Assembly (NCBI RefSeq): GCF_002943525.1
Contig: NZ_CP025394.1
Location: 8,881,001-8,945,000 of the forward strand
DNA from: Kitasatospora sp. MMS16-BH015
GTDB lineage: Bacteria; Actinomycetota; Actinomycetes; Streptomycetales; Streptomycetaceae
DNA length: 64,000 nt
Direction of reading: 5' to 3'
The number at the start of each line of letters is the position of its first letter. Position 1 is the stretch's first letter. Made by a program: the position numbers and the translations under genes. Below, in pieces: positions 8,522-16,029 of the stretch. The notes below the pieces were generated by a model. It was given only the letters and a program-made list of their open reading frames with translations, searched no databases and had not been told where the DNA came from.

Positions 8522-10051
8522 TCAGATGTCGCGGAAGGTCTCGATCCGCGCGCCGATCGAGTTGAGGCGCTCGGCGAGGTCCTCGTAGCCCCGGTTGATC
8601 ACGTACACGTTGCGCAGCACCGAGACGCCCTCGGCGGCGAGCATCGCGAGCAGGATCACCACGGCCGGGCGCAGGGCCGGCGGGCACATCATCTCGGCGG
8701 CGCGCCAGCGGGTCGGGCCCTGGACCAGCACCCGGTGCGGGTCGAGCAGCTTGACGTCCGCGCCGAGGCGGGTGAGCTCGGTGAGGTAGATCGCGCGGTT
8801 CTCGTAGACCCAGTCGTGGATCAGCGTGGTGCCGTGCGCGGCGGCGGCGATCACCGCGAAGAACGGGATGTTGTCGATGTTGATGCCCGGGAAGGGCATC
8901 GGGTGGATCTTGTCGGTGGGGGCCGTCAGCTTGGAGGGCCGCACGGTCAGATCGACCAGCCGGGTCCGGCCGTTGGCCGCCGGGTACTCCTCGGTGCGGT
9001 CGTAGTCGAGGCCCATCTGCTCCAGGACGGCGAGCTCGATCTCCAGGAACTCCACCGGCACCCGGCGGATGGTCAGCTCCGAGGAGGTGGCCACGGCGGC
9101 GGCCAGCAGGCTCATCGCCTCCACCGGGTCCTCGGCGGGGGAGTAGTCCACGTCGCAGTCGATCCGCGGCAGACCGTGCACCGTCAGGGTGGTGGTGCCG
9201 ATGCCCTCGATCTTCACGCCCAGCTGCTCCAGGAAGAAGCAGAGGTCCTGGACCATGTAGTTGGGGCTCGCGTTGCGGATGACGCTCACGCCGTCGTGCC
9301 GGGCGGCGGCCAGCAGCGCGTTCTCGGTCACCGTGTCGCCGCGCTCGGTCAGCACGATCGGGCGGGCCGGCGAGACGCCGGGGGTGGCGGTGGCGTGGTA
9401 GCTGCCGCTGGTGGTGGCCACCTCCAGGCCGTACTGCTGGAGCGCGTGCAGGTGCGGCTGGACGGTGCGGGTGCCGAGTTCGCAGCCGCCCGCGTACGGG
9501 ATGGCGAACTGCTCGGCGCGGTGCATCAGCGGGCCGAGGAACATCAGCACGCTGCGGGTGCGGCGGGCCGCCGCCACGTCCATCGAGGCCAGGTCGAGCT
9601 CGGCGGGCGGGGTGAGCTCCAGGTCGCGGCCCTCGTTGATCCAGCGCACCTTGACGCCGATGCTGGAGAGCACCTCCAGGAGCCGGTAGACCTCCTCGAT
9701 CCGGGCCACCTGACGGAGCGTGGTGCGGCCGGTGGTGAGCAGGGAGGCGCAGAGCAGCGCCACGCAGGCGTTCTTGCTGGTCCGCACGTCGATGGCACCG
9801 GAGAGCTTGGTGCCACCCGTGACGCGCAGGTGCATGGGGCCCGCGTAGCCCAGCGAGACGATCTCGCTGTCCAGGGCCTCGCCGATCCGGGCGATCATGT
9901 CGAGGCTGATGTTCTGCTTTCCCTGCTCGATCCGGTTGACGGCGCTCTGGCTGGTGGCCAGCGCCTCGCCGAGCTGGGCCTGGGTCAGGCCACGGTGCTG
10001 GCGGGCGTCGCGGATGAGCTTGCCGATGCGCAGGAGGTAGTCGTCGGTCAC
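8522..10051 (-). CDS. MurA-like enolpyruvyl transferase with N-terminal HTH domain
   Basis: A 509-residue fusion. Residues 9-65 are an XRE-type helix-turn-helix (LTQAQLGEALATSQSAVNRIEQGKQ, given here in part: the Gln-rich recognition helix is plain). Residues 73-509 are a full EPSP/MurA fold. Substrate-binding SKNA (Lys93), the GGC loop with Cys190, and the late Arg461 are kept. In the loop where MurA enzymes have FPTDMQAQ with the catalytic Asp, this protein reads FPGINIDN (387-394), so that Asp is replaced. This fused paralogue is, as I recall, common in streptomycetes beside a canonical MurA. The GTG at 10051 is preferred over the GTG at 10060, since a TACAGT -10 element ends exactly 7 nt before it (leaderless). 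It may be a regulator, an enzyme, or both. Confidence 0.85.
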   Translation of the reverse strand: MTDDYLLRIGKLIRDARQHRGLTQAQLGEALATSQSAVNRIEQGKQNISLDMIARIGEALDSEIVSLGYAGPMHLRVTGGTKLSGAIDVRTSKNACVALLCASLLTTGRTTLRQVARIEEVYRLLEVLSSIGVKVRWINEGRDLELTPPAELDLASMDVAAARRTRSVLMFLGPLMHRAEQFAIPYAGGCELGTRTVQPHLHALQQYGLEVATTSGSYHATATPGVSPARPIVLTERGDTVTENALLAAARHDGVSVIRNASPNYMVQDLCFFLEQLGVKIEGIGTTTLTVHGLPRIDCDVDYSPAEDPVEAMSLLAAAVATSSELTIRRVPVEFLEIELAVLEQMGLDYDRTEEYPAANGRTRLVDLTVRPSKLTAPTDKIHPMPFPGINIDNIPFFAVIAAAAHGTTLIHDWVYENRAIYLTELTRLGADVKLLDPHRVLVQGPTRWRAAEMMCPPALRPAVVILLAMLAAEGVSVLRNVYVINRGYEDLAERLNSIGARIETFRDI

Positions 10052-10058
10052 GCGGAGC

Positions 10059-10079
10059 ACTGTATCTCACGTGTGAGAT
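10059..10079 (-). promoter_or_regulatory. Leaderless promoter -10 and overlapping operator of the HTH-MurA gene
   Basis: On the minus strand TACAGT (10064-10059) is followed by 7 nt and then the GTG start. Immediately upstream and overlapping it is an inverted repeat, ATCTCAC and GTGAGAT around 2 bp (10064-10079). The position is ideal for repression, possibly by the HTH domain of the gene product itself. Confidence 0.55.
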
Positions 10080-10261
10080 GTGGGATGTGGCGAGGGTGTG
10101 GGTCTGATGTGACGTCGCTGGTCAATGGGGGTGCGATCGGCTCCATGAGTATGCGTCTGGTGATGTTCGGGCGTTTCGGTGTGCGTTCGGTGATGGTCGG
10201 CCGTCCGTGGCGCGGTGCGGCGCGGTGCGGCGTGGTTTGGTGGGGCGTGGTGCGGCGTGGA

Positions 10262-10306
10262 GCGGCGTGGTGTGGTGCGGCGTGGTGTGGTGCGGCGTGG
10301 TGTGGT
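10262..10306. repeat. 15-bp tandem repeat in a GT-rich low-complexity tract
   Basis: Three perfect copies of GCGGCGTGGTGTGGT lie head to tail, inside a wider tract (about 10208-10330) made of degenerate GCGGCGTGGT blocks. The plus strand of the tract is almost free of A. It fills most of the gap between the P450 stop and the HTH-MurA start. Confidence 0.85.
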
Positions 10307-10347
10307 GTAGTGCGGCGGTGCGGTGCGGCCTCGGTGGATCCCGGGGT

Positions 10348-11544
10348 TCACCAGGCGACGGGGAGGGAGTCCACGCCGTGCACCACCATCGTGGTGCGGT
10401 AGGTGAGCTCGGCCTCGTCCACGGCGAGCCGCAGGCCGGGCAGGCGGAGGAAGAGGGTGCGGAGCGCGATCTGCAGCTCGGCGCGGGCCAGCGGCTGGCC
10501 CAGGCACTGGTGCACGCCGAAGCCGAAGGCCAGGTGCCGGCGGGCGTCCCGGTCCAGGTCGAGCTCGTCGCCGTCGGGGAAGACCTCGTCGTCCCGGTTG
10601 GCGGTGGAGAGCATGCAGAGCACGCCCTCCCCGGCGCGGATCCGGGTGCCGCCCAGGGTCAGGTCCTCGATCGCCGCCCGGGGCACCCCGATCTGCACGA
10701 TCGACAGGTAGCGCAGCAACTCCTCGACGGCCGCCTTCGCCGTGGTCTCCCCGGAGCGGAGCCGGGCGGCCTGCTCGGGTGCGCGGAGCAGTGCGAGGGT
10801 GGAGAGCGCCGTCATGTTGGCCGTGGTCTCGTGCCCGGCGACGAGTAGCAGCAGCGCCGAGGCGGCCGTCTCGCGCGGGCTCAGGTCCTCCCGGTTGGCC
10901 AGTCGGCTGAGGATGTCGTCGGCGGGCTCGCGCCGCTTGTGCTCGGCGAGTTCGGTCAGGTACGACCGCAACTCACGCTGAGCGGTGCCGACTTCGAGCT
11001 CCGACTTGGAGGTGTCGAGCAGGGTGCGGCTGAGCTGCTGGAAGTGCTCGTGGTTCGCGTAGGGCACGCCGAGCAGCTCGCAGATCACCAAGGACGGTAC
11101 GGGCAGCGCGAATTCGGTGACCAGATCGGCTGGAGAACCGCCCGCGACCATCCGGTCCAGCGTCTCGTCCACGATCCGCTGGATCGCCGGACGCTGCTCC
11201 TCGACCCGCTTCACCAGGAAGTCGCCGGTGAGCATCCGCCGCAGCCGGGCGTGGTCGGGGTCGTCCATCCGGAGGAACACCGGGTTGTCGACGACGACTT
11301 GGCGCCGGCCCGGGGTGAGGAAGGGGAAGCCGGGGCGGTGCGGCTCGGCGCTGAACCGCTGGTCGCCGAGGACGGTCCGCACCTCGTCGTGGCCGGTCAC
11401 CAGCCAGCAGATCGAGCCGTCCCATAGCTCGGTCCGGGTGACGGACGCCGCGGCGGCGGCCTGCTGGTAGGCGGAGGGGGGATCGAAGGGGCAGCGGTCT
11501 GCGGGGGCCGGGAGGACGAGGACCTTGCCGTCGGACGGAGGCAT
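10348..11544 (-). CDS. Cytochrome P450 (CYP105-like), ferredoxin-linked
   Basis: A 398-residue soluble bacterial P450. It shows the I-helix oxygen-activation motif AGHETTANM, the K-helix ExxR (EELLRY), and the heme loop FGFGVHQCLGQPLARAE with the axial Cys. The heme loop wording is typical of the CYP105 group, which oxidises xenobiotics and natural products. The ATG at 11544 is chosen; GGAAGGGAA lies about 12 nt upstream. The ferredoxin gene sits 140 bp upstream on the same strand and is the likely electron donor. No terpene or polyketide genes adjoin, so the substrate is open. Confidence 0.93.
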   Translation of the reverse strand: MPPSDGKVLVLPAPADRCPFDPPSAYQQAAAAASVTRTELWDGSICWLVTGHDEVRTVLGDQRFSAEPHRPGFPFLTPGRRQVVVDNPVFLRMDDPDHARLRRMLTGDFLVKRVEEQRPAIQRIVDETLDRMVAGGSPADLVTEFALPVPSLVICELLGVPYANHEHFQQLSRTLLDTSKSELEVGTAQRELRSYLTELAEHKRREPADDILSRLANREDLSPRETAASALLLLVAGHETTANMTALSTLALLRAPEQAARLRSGETTAKAAVEELLRYLSIVQIGVPRAAIEDLTLGGTRIRAGEGVLCMLSTANRDDEVFPDGDELDLDRDARRHLAFGFGVHQCLGQPLARAELQIALRTLFLRLPGLRLAVDEAELTYRTTMVVHGVDSLPVAW

Positions 11545-11684
11545 GGGGTGGGGTTCCCTTCCGGGGGGGTGGGTGAACTGCCGTGCTTCCTTGCTGACTT
11601 GGAGACTTGGCTTCGCTGTGCTTCGTGGCGCTTCGGTGGCCTGGTGCGGCTGGGGCTCGGGGTGGAGCGGCCTGGGTGCGGGGC

Positions 11685-11876
11685 TCAGGTGACGGTGATG
11701 GCCCGACCGGGGCACAGGGTAGCGGCGAGGCGGACGTCGGGTGCGAGGTACGCCGGAGGGGTCGGCTGGAGCACCTCGACCAGGCCGTCCTCGTCGCTCT
11801 GGTCGAACACCGTCGGGGCGGTCAGCACGCACTGCCCCGAGCTGCAACAACGACCCCGGTCCACCGTCACGAGCAT
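11685..11876 (-). CDS. [3Fe-4S]-type ferredoxin
   Basis: A 63-residue ferredoxin: MLVTVDRGRCCSSGQC, then TAPTVFDQSDEDGLVEVL and ATLCPGRAITV. The three cluster cysteines fit the CxxxxxC...CP pattern of the small actinobacterial 3Fe-4S ferredoxins that feed P450s; an additional neighbouring Cys at position 11 is unusual. The start at 11876 has a GGAAGGTGG ribosome site. It is the first gene of a two-gene operon with the P450. A palindrome lies just upstream. Confidence 0.92.
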   Translation of the reverse strand: MLVTVDRGRCCSSGQCVLTAPTVFDQSDEDGLVEVLQPTPPAYLAPDVRLAATLCPGRAITVT

Positions 11877-11899
11877 CGCGGCCACCTTCCTGAGGGTGA

Positions 11900-11916
11900 G
11901 GTTGCCCAGGGCAACC
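11900..11916 (-). promoter_or_regulatory. Palindrome upstream of the ferredoxin-P450 operon
   Basis: GGTTGCC and GGCAACC form perfect 7-bp arms around CAG, 24 bp upstream of the ferredoxin ATG and just above its ribosome site. It may be a repressor operator for the operon. Confidence 0.45.
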
Positions 11917-12078
11917 AACTGGCTTGACTCCAACCTAACCCCTGCTCAGTCGCACACGAAGAGCCACTGGTCGATCGACTACAGAATGGCCGATTCCGAC
12001 CCCCGGAACACCTCCTTCCGCCAACCGTTGCGCGCGGTGGTCCCGGTTCCGCGGCCGCGCGCTGGGTAGCCTCCGGGC

Positions 12079-12525
12079 ATGTCCGTAACCTTCGATGACG
12101 CGGTCCGGGCGCGGCTGAGCGCCGCCAACATCTGGTACGTCGGCACCGTCTGCCCCGACGGAGCACCACAGGTCAGCCCGATGTGGGTCGACCTGGAGGG
12201 CGAGGAGGAGCTCATGTTCAACACCTCGGTGGGCCGGGTGAAGGAGGAGAACCTGCGCCGGGACCCACGGGTCTACCTCTCCCATGCCGACGCGGCCGAT
12301 CCGTACGACCGCGTGCAGATCAGCGGCGTGGTGTCCCGCTTCATCGAGGGCGAGGAGGCGCGCGACCGGATGGACGGGCTGGCCCGAAAGTACCTGGGTG
12401 TCGAGCGCTACGAGTGGGGCGTGCCCGGGGAGCAGCGGGTGGCGGTCCTCGTCCGCCCGACCAAGGTGCGCCACATCATCGGCGTCGAGCGATTCCGCCG
12501 GGGCGGTCCGGTCTCCGGAGCCTGA
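12079..12525 (+). CDS. PPOX-fold (pyridoxamine-phosphate-oxidase-like) protein
   Basis: A 148-residue protein of the split-barrel flavin/F420-binding superfamily: WYVGTVCPDGAPQVSPMWVD at the N terminus, FNTSVGRVKEENLRRDPRVYLSHAD in the middle, and VLVRPTKVRHIIGVERF at the end. Actinobacterial members often use F420 and reduce or oxidise small molecules, but the cofactor cannot be fixed from this sequence. There is no Shine-Dalgarno site; TAGCCT lies 6 nt before the ATG, so a leaderless mRNA is likely. It is divergent from the ferredoxin-P450 operon and shares its 200-bp upstream region. Confidence 0.87.
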   Translation: MSVTFDDAVRARLSAANIWYVGTVCPDGAPQVSPMWVDLEGEEELMFNTSVGRVKEENLRRDPRVYLSHADAADPYDRVQISGVVSRFIEGEEARDRMDGLARKYLGVERYEWGVPGEQRVAVLVRPTKVRHIIGVERFRRGGPVSGA

Positions 12526-12569
12526 CGGTCCGTCATCTTCTTGGTTCTGTCGGCCTGATGGTGCATCAC

Positions 12570-12595
12570 CCCGCCCGGGGCGAGACCCGGGCGGG
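12570..12595 (+). terminator. Terminator after the PPOX gene
   Basis: Perfect 10-bp arms (CCCGCCCGGG and its complement) around a 6-nt loop, 45 bp after the stop codon. Confidence 0.7.
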
Positions 12596-12728
12596 CAGGC
12601 GCGGCAGCGCGAGGGTGAGCGCCATGCCGCTGGGGGTGAAGGGCGCGCTGCCGCTGCTGCGGTGCAGAACGGTCCGTCGGGCGGGTTGCCCGCGCGTGCA
12701 GTCCACTGCTGGTTCCAGCGAGCACGAG

Positions 12729-12770
12729 GACCGGTTCCCGAAAGAGGCGGACCGGTTCTCGAGAGAGGCG
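12729..12770 (+). repeat. 21-bp tandem direct repeat in a promoter region
   Basis: Two adjacent 21-bp copies (12729-12749 and 12750-12770), 19 of 21 bases identical, both beginning GACCGGTTC and ending GAGGCG. They lie upstream of the sensor-like membrane protein gene. Confidence 0.8.
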
Positions 12771-12781
12771 ATCACGAAAGG

Positions 12782-12806
12782 GCAGGTAGGTGCTACCCCT
12801 ACCTGC
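12782..12806 (+). promoter_or_regulatory. Palindromic operator candidate, 9-bp arms
   Basis: GCAGGTAGG and CCTACCTGC are perfect arms around a 7-bp centre, 90 bp upstream of the membrane protein ATG; a nested shorter palindrome (GGTAG-GTG-CTACC) lies inside it. It is long and exact enough to be a real regulator site. Confidence 0.5.
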
Positions 12807-12895
12807 AATGACGGGTGTAGGCACGACTGACATCACCTCGGGTCGGGAGCAGGATCAGACCTGTCGGAACAAGTCCCAGCTACGAGGTGATCCTG

Positions 12896-13453
12896 ATGAC
12901 GACCACTCGATCCCGAGGCGGCGGTGTCCGCCGCCCCGAGAGCGCCCGTTCCTCCGGCCGGCTCTGGCGCCGGCACGCCTATGCCCTGCTCTCTCTGCCC
13001 GTCGGTCTCGCGGCCATCCCGATGGCGCTGGCCGGTCGTTCGACCGCAGTTCGCCAGCGCCGGTTCGTACTCGCCATGTTGGGGCTGCCCGTTGGCCGGG
13101 CGAGCCATCTGCCCCGCCGAGTGCTGAGCCACGGCCTGCTCAGCACTCCGCTGAATCTGGTGGCGACCGGCGTCACCGCCTGCGGGTGGTCGATCGTCCT
13201 CACCGAGGTCTCCCGGCTGCTCCGCCCGGTGCTGCGAGACCCGGAGCTCCCACGTCCGCCCGCCACCCAGCAGGTCCAGCCCCCGGCCCTGCACTTCGCC
13301 ACGGGCCTGGCGGCCCTGCTCACCACCGTCCTGGCGGCCCAGGCCATCACCGCCCTGCAGCGCCAGCTCGCCCGCCATCTCCTCCTCAGCCCCGCCGAGG
13401 TCGGCCGCACGGCAAGCCGTAAGGGGCCCCCGTCCGAAGACAGGAGCCCCTGA
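12896..13453 (+). CDS. Small membrane protein resembling a detached sensor domain
   Basis: A 185-residue protein; the ATG at 12896 is chosen over one 9 bp upstream because GAGGTGA precedes it. Hydrophobic segments are HAYALLSLPVGLAAIPMAL, FVLAMLGLPVG, LLSTPLNLVATGVTACGWSIVL and LHFATGLAALLTTVLAAQAI. The LPVGL and LSTPLNLVA elements recall the membrane sensor domain found at the N terminus of streptomycete histidine kinases, but no kinase domain follows. It could be a stand-alone sensor, a remnant, or an unrelated membrane protein. It converges on the PadR/ABC operon, which ends 66 bp away. Its upstream DNA is rich in repeats. Confidence 0.6.
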   Translation: MTTTRSRGGGVRRPESARSSGRLWRRHAYALLSLPVGLAAIPMALAGRSTAVRQRRFVLAMLGLPVGRASHLPRRVLSHGLLSTPLNLVATGVTACGWSIVLTEVSRLLRPVLRDPELPRPPATQQVQPPALHFATGLAALLTTVLAAQAITALQRQLARHLLLSPAEVGRTASRKGPPSEDRSP

Positions 13454-13518
13454 TGGCTCCTCACCTCACCCTCGTGACCCCGTCCCAATCCCAGTTCCGG
13501 GCCGTGAGGTCGGGCGGG

Positions 13519-16029
13519 CTATTCGTGCCGCAGTCCGGTCGCCCGGGTGCTGCGCCAGAGCACCGGCAGGCTCAGCACCGTCGTCGCCAGTACCAACCCC
13601 AGGCCGGTGCCGGTCATGACACCGATCTGGCCCCAGTCGAAGTTCACCGGCAGGTGGGCCAGGTCCAGCAGTACCCGGGCCAGGCCCACCCCGGCCCCGA
13701 CGGCCAGCGTGAGGCCGATGAGCACCGGGGCCAGGCTCTGCCAGAAGACCGACCAGGCGAGCGTCCGCCGGCGGGTGCCGAAGGCCGTGAGCACGGCCAG
13801 GTTCCGCCTCCGGTCCCGCAGCTGCTCCACGGTGGCCACCAGCATGCTCGCGGCGATGAGCGCCAGGGTGGCCGCCACCCCGGCGGTCAGCGCCCGCCGG
13901 ATGCTGAGGAACACCTTGTCGGGCCCGGGAGTGTCCCGCGCCACGACGTGGGCATGACTGTCCATCAGCGCCACCGAGGTGCGGATGTGCTCCGTGTAGT
14001 CCGGGGTGGTGGGGTCGACGCGGACGAGGATGTGCCCGCCGCTGCCCTTGAGGAGGGCGGCGGGCACCGCGCCGGTCGTGGCGTACAGCGTGGCGCCCTG
14101 GTCCTCGTACATCGACCCGCGCGGGTCGGGCAGCGGCTCGACCGCACCTCGGAGCGCGGGCAGCCGCCACGGCACGGCCGGCCCCGTGCTCAGTCCCGGC
14201 GGCTCGGAGACCGTCACGGTCCGTCCGCCGGGCTGCTCCCCGGCGGCTGGCCACTGCGCGGCCAGGTCGGGCGAGGCGAAAAGGTCGCCGTCCTTGCAGT
14301 CGCCGACTCGGGCGAAGACCCGCAGTCCCGCGCAGTCGGAGATCCGCACGGCCAGCAGCCGCGTGTCGGTGCCGCCGACAGCATTGGTGCCGCCGAGGCC
14401 GTTGCCGGCGGCGGCCCCCGTTCCTCCGCCGGCCGCAGCGGGATGCGCCTGGCCGGCGGTCGGCGGGTTCACGTAGAACTGCTGGTAGCCGGTGGTGCCC
14501 AGCACACCGGGCGTGCCGCGCAGCTTCGCGGCGTACGGCATGGCGAGCTCCGCGCCGCCGGGCACGTAGACCTGCATCATCGGCTCGCCGGCCGGGGAGC
14601 CGGGCAGGCTCGGAGTGCGGGCCGCGGCGAGCGTGCCGAGCAGGGCTTGGAGCGCGACCGCTCCGGCGACGGCCACCACGATGCCGCTGACCGGGCGGGC
14701 GGCGGTCTCCGGGGCCAGCTGGATCCGGCGGACGGCCAGCTGCCAGGAGGGCGGTCCGGCCCGGCCGAGCAGCCGCGCCGCACCGTCGAGCAGGGGCGGC
14801 AGCAGAGCCGTCGTGCCCACGAGCAGCAGGAGGAGACCGGCGATCAGCTGGGCCAGGCCTGCGGTCTGGCTGACGCCCTGGAGGTCCGCGCTCTGCCGGT
14901 ACAGGACGAAGGCGCCGACCACGGGCAGGGCGATCCGCCACCAGATCCGACGGCGCCGGGCGCTCCCGGTCCGTACGACGGCCAGCGGTTCGGCGCTGAT
15001 CCGCCGCATCGCCAGCAGGGTCACCACCACCGAGAGCACGGGCACCGCGCCCAGCGCGAGCGCGCCGAGCACCGGGTCCGGCTCAAGGTCCGAGGCGAAG
15101 ACGCTCAGCCCCTGGAAGGTCACCAGCTCGAGCAGCTGACACCCCACCAGGAAGAAGACCACGCCCAGGGCCAGGCCGAGCGCCGCTCCCGCGAGGCTTT
15201 CGCCGGCCGCGATCCGGCGGATCGCCGCCCGGTCGGCGCCGACCAGGCGCAGCGCGGCCAGCCTGCGGTCCCGCGCCTCACCGCCGAAGCGGGCGGCCGC
15301 CGCGACGAACACCCCGACGGGCGTCAGCATGATGACCACGCCCACCACACTGAGCAGCAGCAGCACGGCCTCCAGCGGCTTCGGGTCCTCGGCCTGGCCG
15401 AAGTGGTCCAGCCGCAGCGCCTCCGGGTCCTTCGCCAGCTGGTCGCTGCCCAGGTAGAAGGCGTAGTCGTTGGGGCCGGCCAGGCCGTCCGGTCCGATCG
15501 TCCCGGTCACCGGGTGGTCGATGCGCTGTTTGAGGAGCAGCCCGTCCGGGCTGTCGAGCAGCTCGGCCAGCGCGGGGGAGACGGCCATTGCGCCCGGCGC
15601 GGGGTAGGTGCGCAGCCCGGGCGGCAGGGCCGCGTCCGGGCCGTCGGGCTGGACGGCCCGGCCGCGCACCGCACGGCCGTGGTAGGTGGTGCTCAGATCC
15701 GTCATCAGCAGGCTGTGCGCGGAGCGCGGTGTGTCGTTCGATCCGTTGAGCAGGTCCCGCTGGGCGTGGATCCGGTCGTCCCGGTGGTGCTTCATCACCG
15801 GGAAGGAGGAGGCGAGCAGCAGCATGGCGACGCCGAGCCCGACGCCGGTGGCGGTGAGCAGGGTGCGGGCCAAGTTGGCCCGGCCGCCCGCGAAGGCGAG
15901 CCGCAGCCCGAGGCCGAGGTCGGCCGCCCACCGGGCGGCCCAGGCCCGCCGGGCCGGCCGGTCGGCGGGCGGGGTGGTGCCGGTCGGCGGCGGGGTCGGC
16001 CGGCGGCCGGTCAGCTGGGGCGCGGTCAT
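13519..16029 (-). CDS. FtsX-like ABC transporter permease
   Basis: An 836-residue permease. It has a first TM near residues 40-65 (TLLTATGVGLGVAMLLLAS), a large external domain, a TM cluster in the middle, a second external domain and three C-terminal TMs (ALTAGVAATLALIAASMLVATV, VFWQSLAPVLIGLTLAVGAGVG, GVMTGTGLGLVLATTVLSL). Two FtsX-type cores in one chain fit the MacB/LolCE-like exporters that move substrates from the outer membrane face, not the cytosol. The start is the ATG at 16029, which overlaps the ATPase stop as ATGA. It forms a complete transporter with the ATPase upstream and is controlled by PadR. Confidence 0.9.
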   Translation of the reverse strand: MTAPQLTGRRPTPPPTGTTPPADRPARRAWAARWAADLGLGLRLAFAGGRANLARTLLTATGVGLGVAMLLLASSFPVMKHHRDDRIHAQRDLLNGSNDTPRSAHSLLMTDLSTTYHGRAVRGRAVQPDGPDAALPPGLRTYPAPGAMAVSPALAELLDSPDGLLLKQRIDHPVTGTIGPDGLAGPNDYAFYLGSDQLAKDPEALRLDHFGQAEDPKPLEAVLLLLSVVGVVIMLTPVGVFVAAAARFGGEARDRRLAALRLVGADRAAIRRIAAGESLAGAALGLALGVVFFLVGCQLLELVTFQGLSVFASDLEPDPVLGALALGAVPVLSVVVTLLAMRRISAEPLAVVRTGSARRRRIWWRIALPVVGAFVLYRQSADLQGVSQTAGLAQLIAGLLLLLVGTTALLPPLLDGAARLLGRAGPPSWQLAVRRIQLAPETAARPVSGIVVAVAGAVALQALLGTLAAARTPSLPGSPAGEPMMQVYVPGGAELAMPYAAKLRGTPGVLGTTGYQQFYVNPPTAGQAHPAAAGGGTGAAAGNGLGGTNAVGGTDTRLLAVRISDCAGLRVFARVGDCKDGDLFASPDLAAQWPAAGEQPGGRTVTVSEPPGLSTGPAVPWRLPALRGAVEPLPDPRGSMYEDQGATLYATTGAVPAALLKGSGGHILVRVDPTTPDYTEHIRTSVALMDSHAHVVARDTPGPDKVFLSIRRALTAGVAATLALIAASMLVATVEQLRDRRRNLAVLTAFGTRRRTLAWSVFWQSLAPVLIGLTLAVGAGVGLARVLLDLAHLPVNFDWGQIGVMTGTGLGLVLATTVLSLPVLWRSTRATGLRHE

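Larger units (their letters stand above)
12526..12895. other. Non-coding gap with repeats and a strong inverted repeat
   Basis: No gene recognised in 370 bp. It contains a terminator, a 21-bp tandem duplication and a 9-bp-arm palindrome, described separately. A minus-strand frame near 12566-12700 ends in a protein-like stretch, but it is too short and featureless to call. Confidence 0.5.

Noticed and set aside
10208..10330. CRISPR-like array
   Set aside because: Units are 15 bp, directly adjacent and without spacers; this is a minisatellite.
8522..11876. Biosynthetic gene cluster around the P450/ferredoxin
   Set aside because: No core synthase, tailoring set or exporter with a clear link; the two P450s and the terpene synthase are tens of kilobases apart.
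12566..12808. 80-codon minus-strand frame ending in a protein-like stretch
   Set aside because: No start signal, no recognisable motif, and it overlaps the repeat-rich control region.
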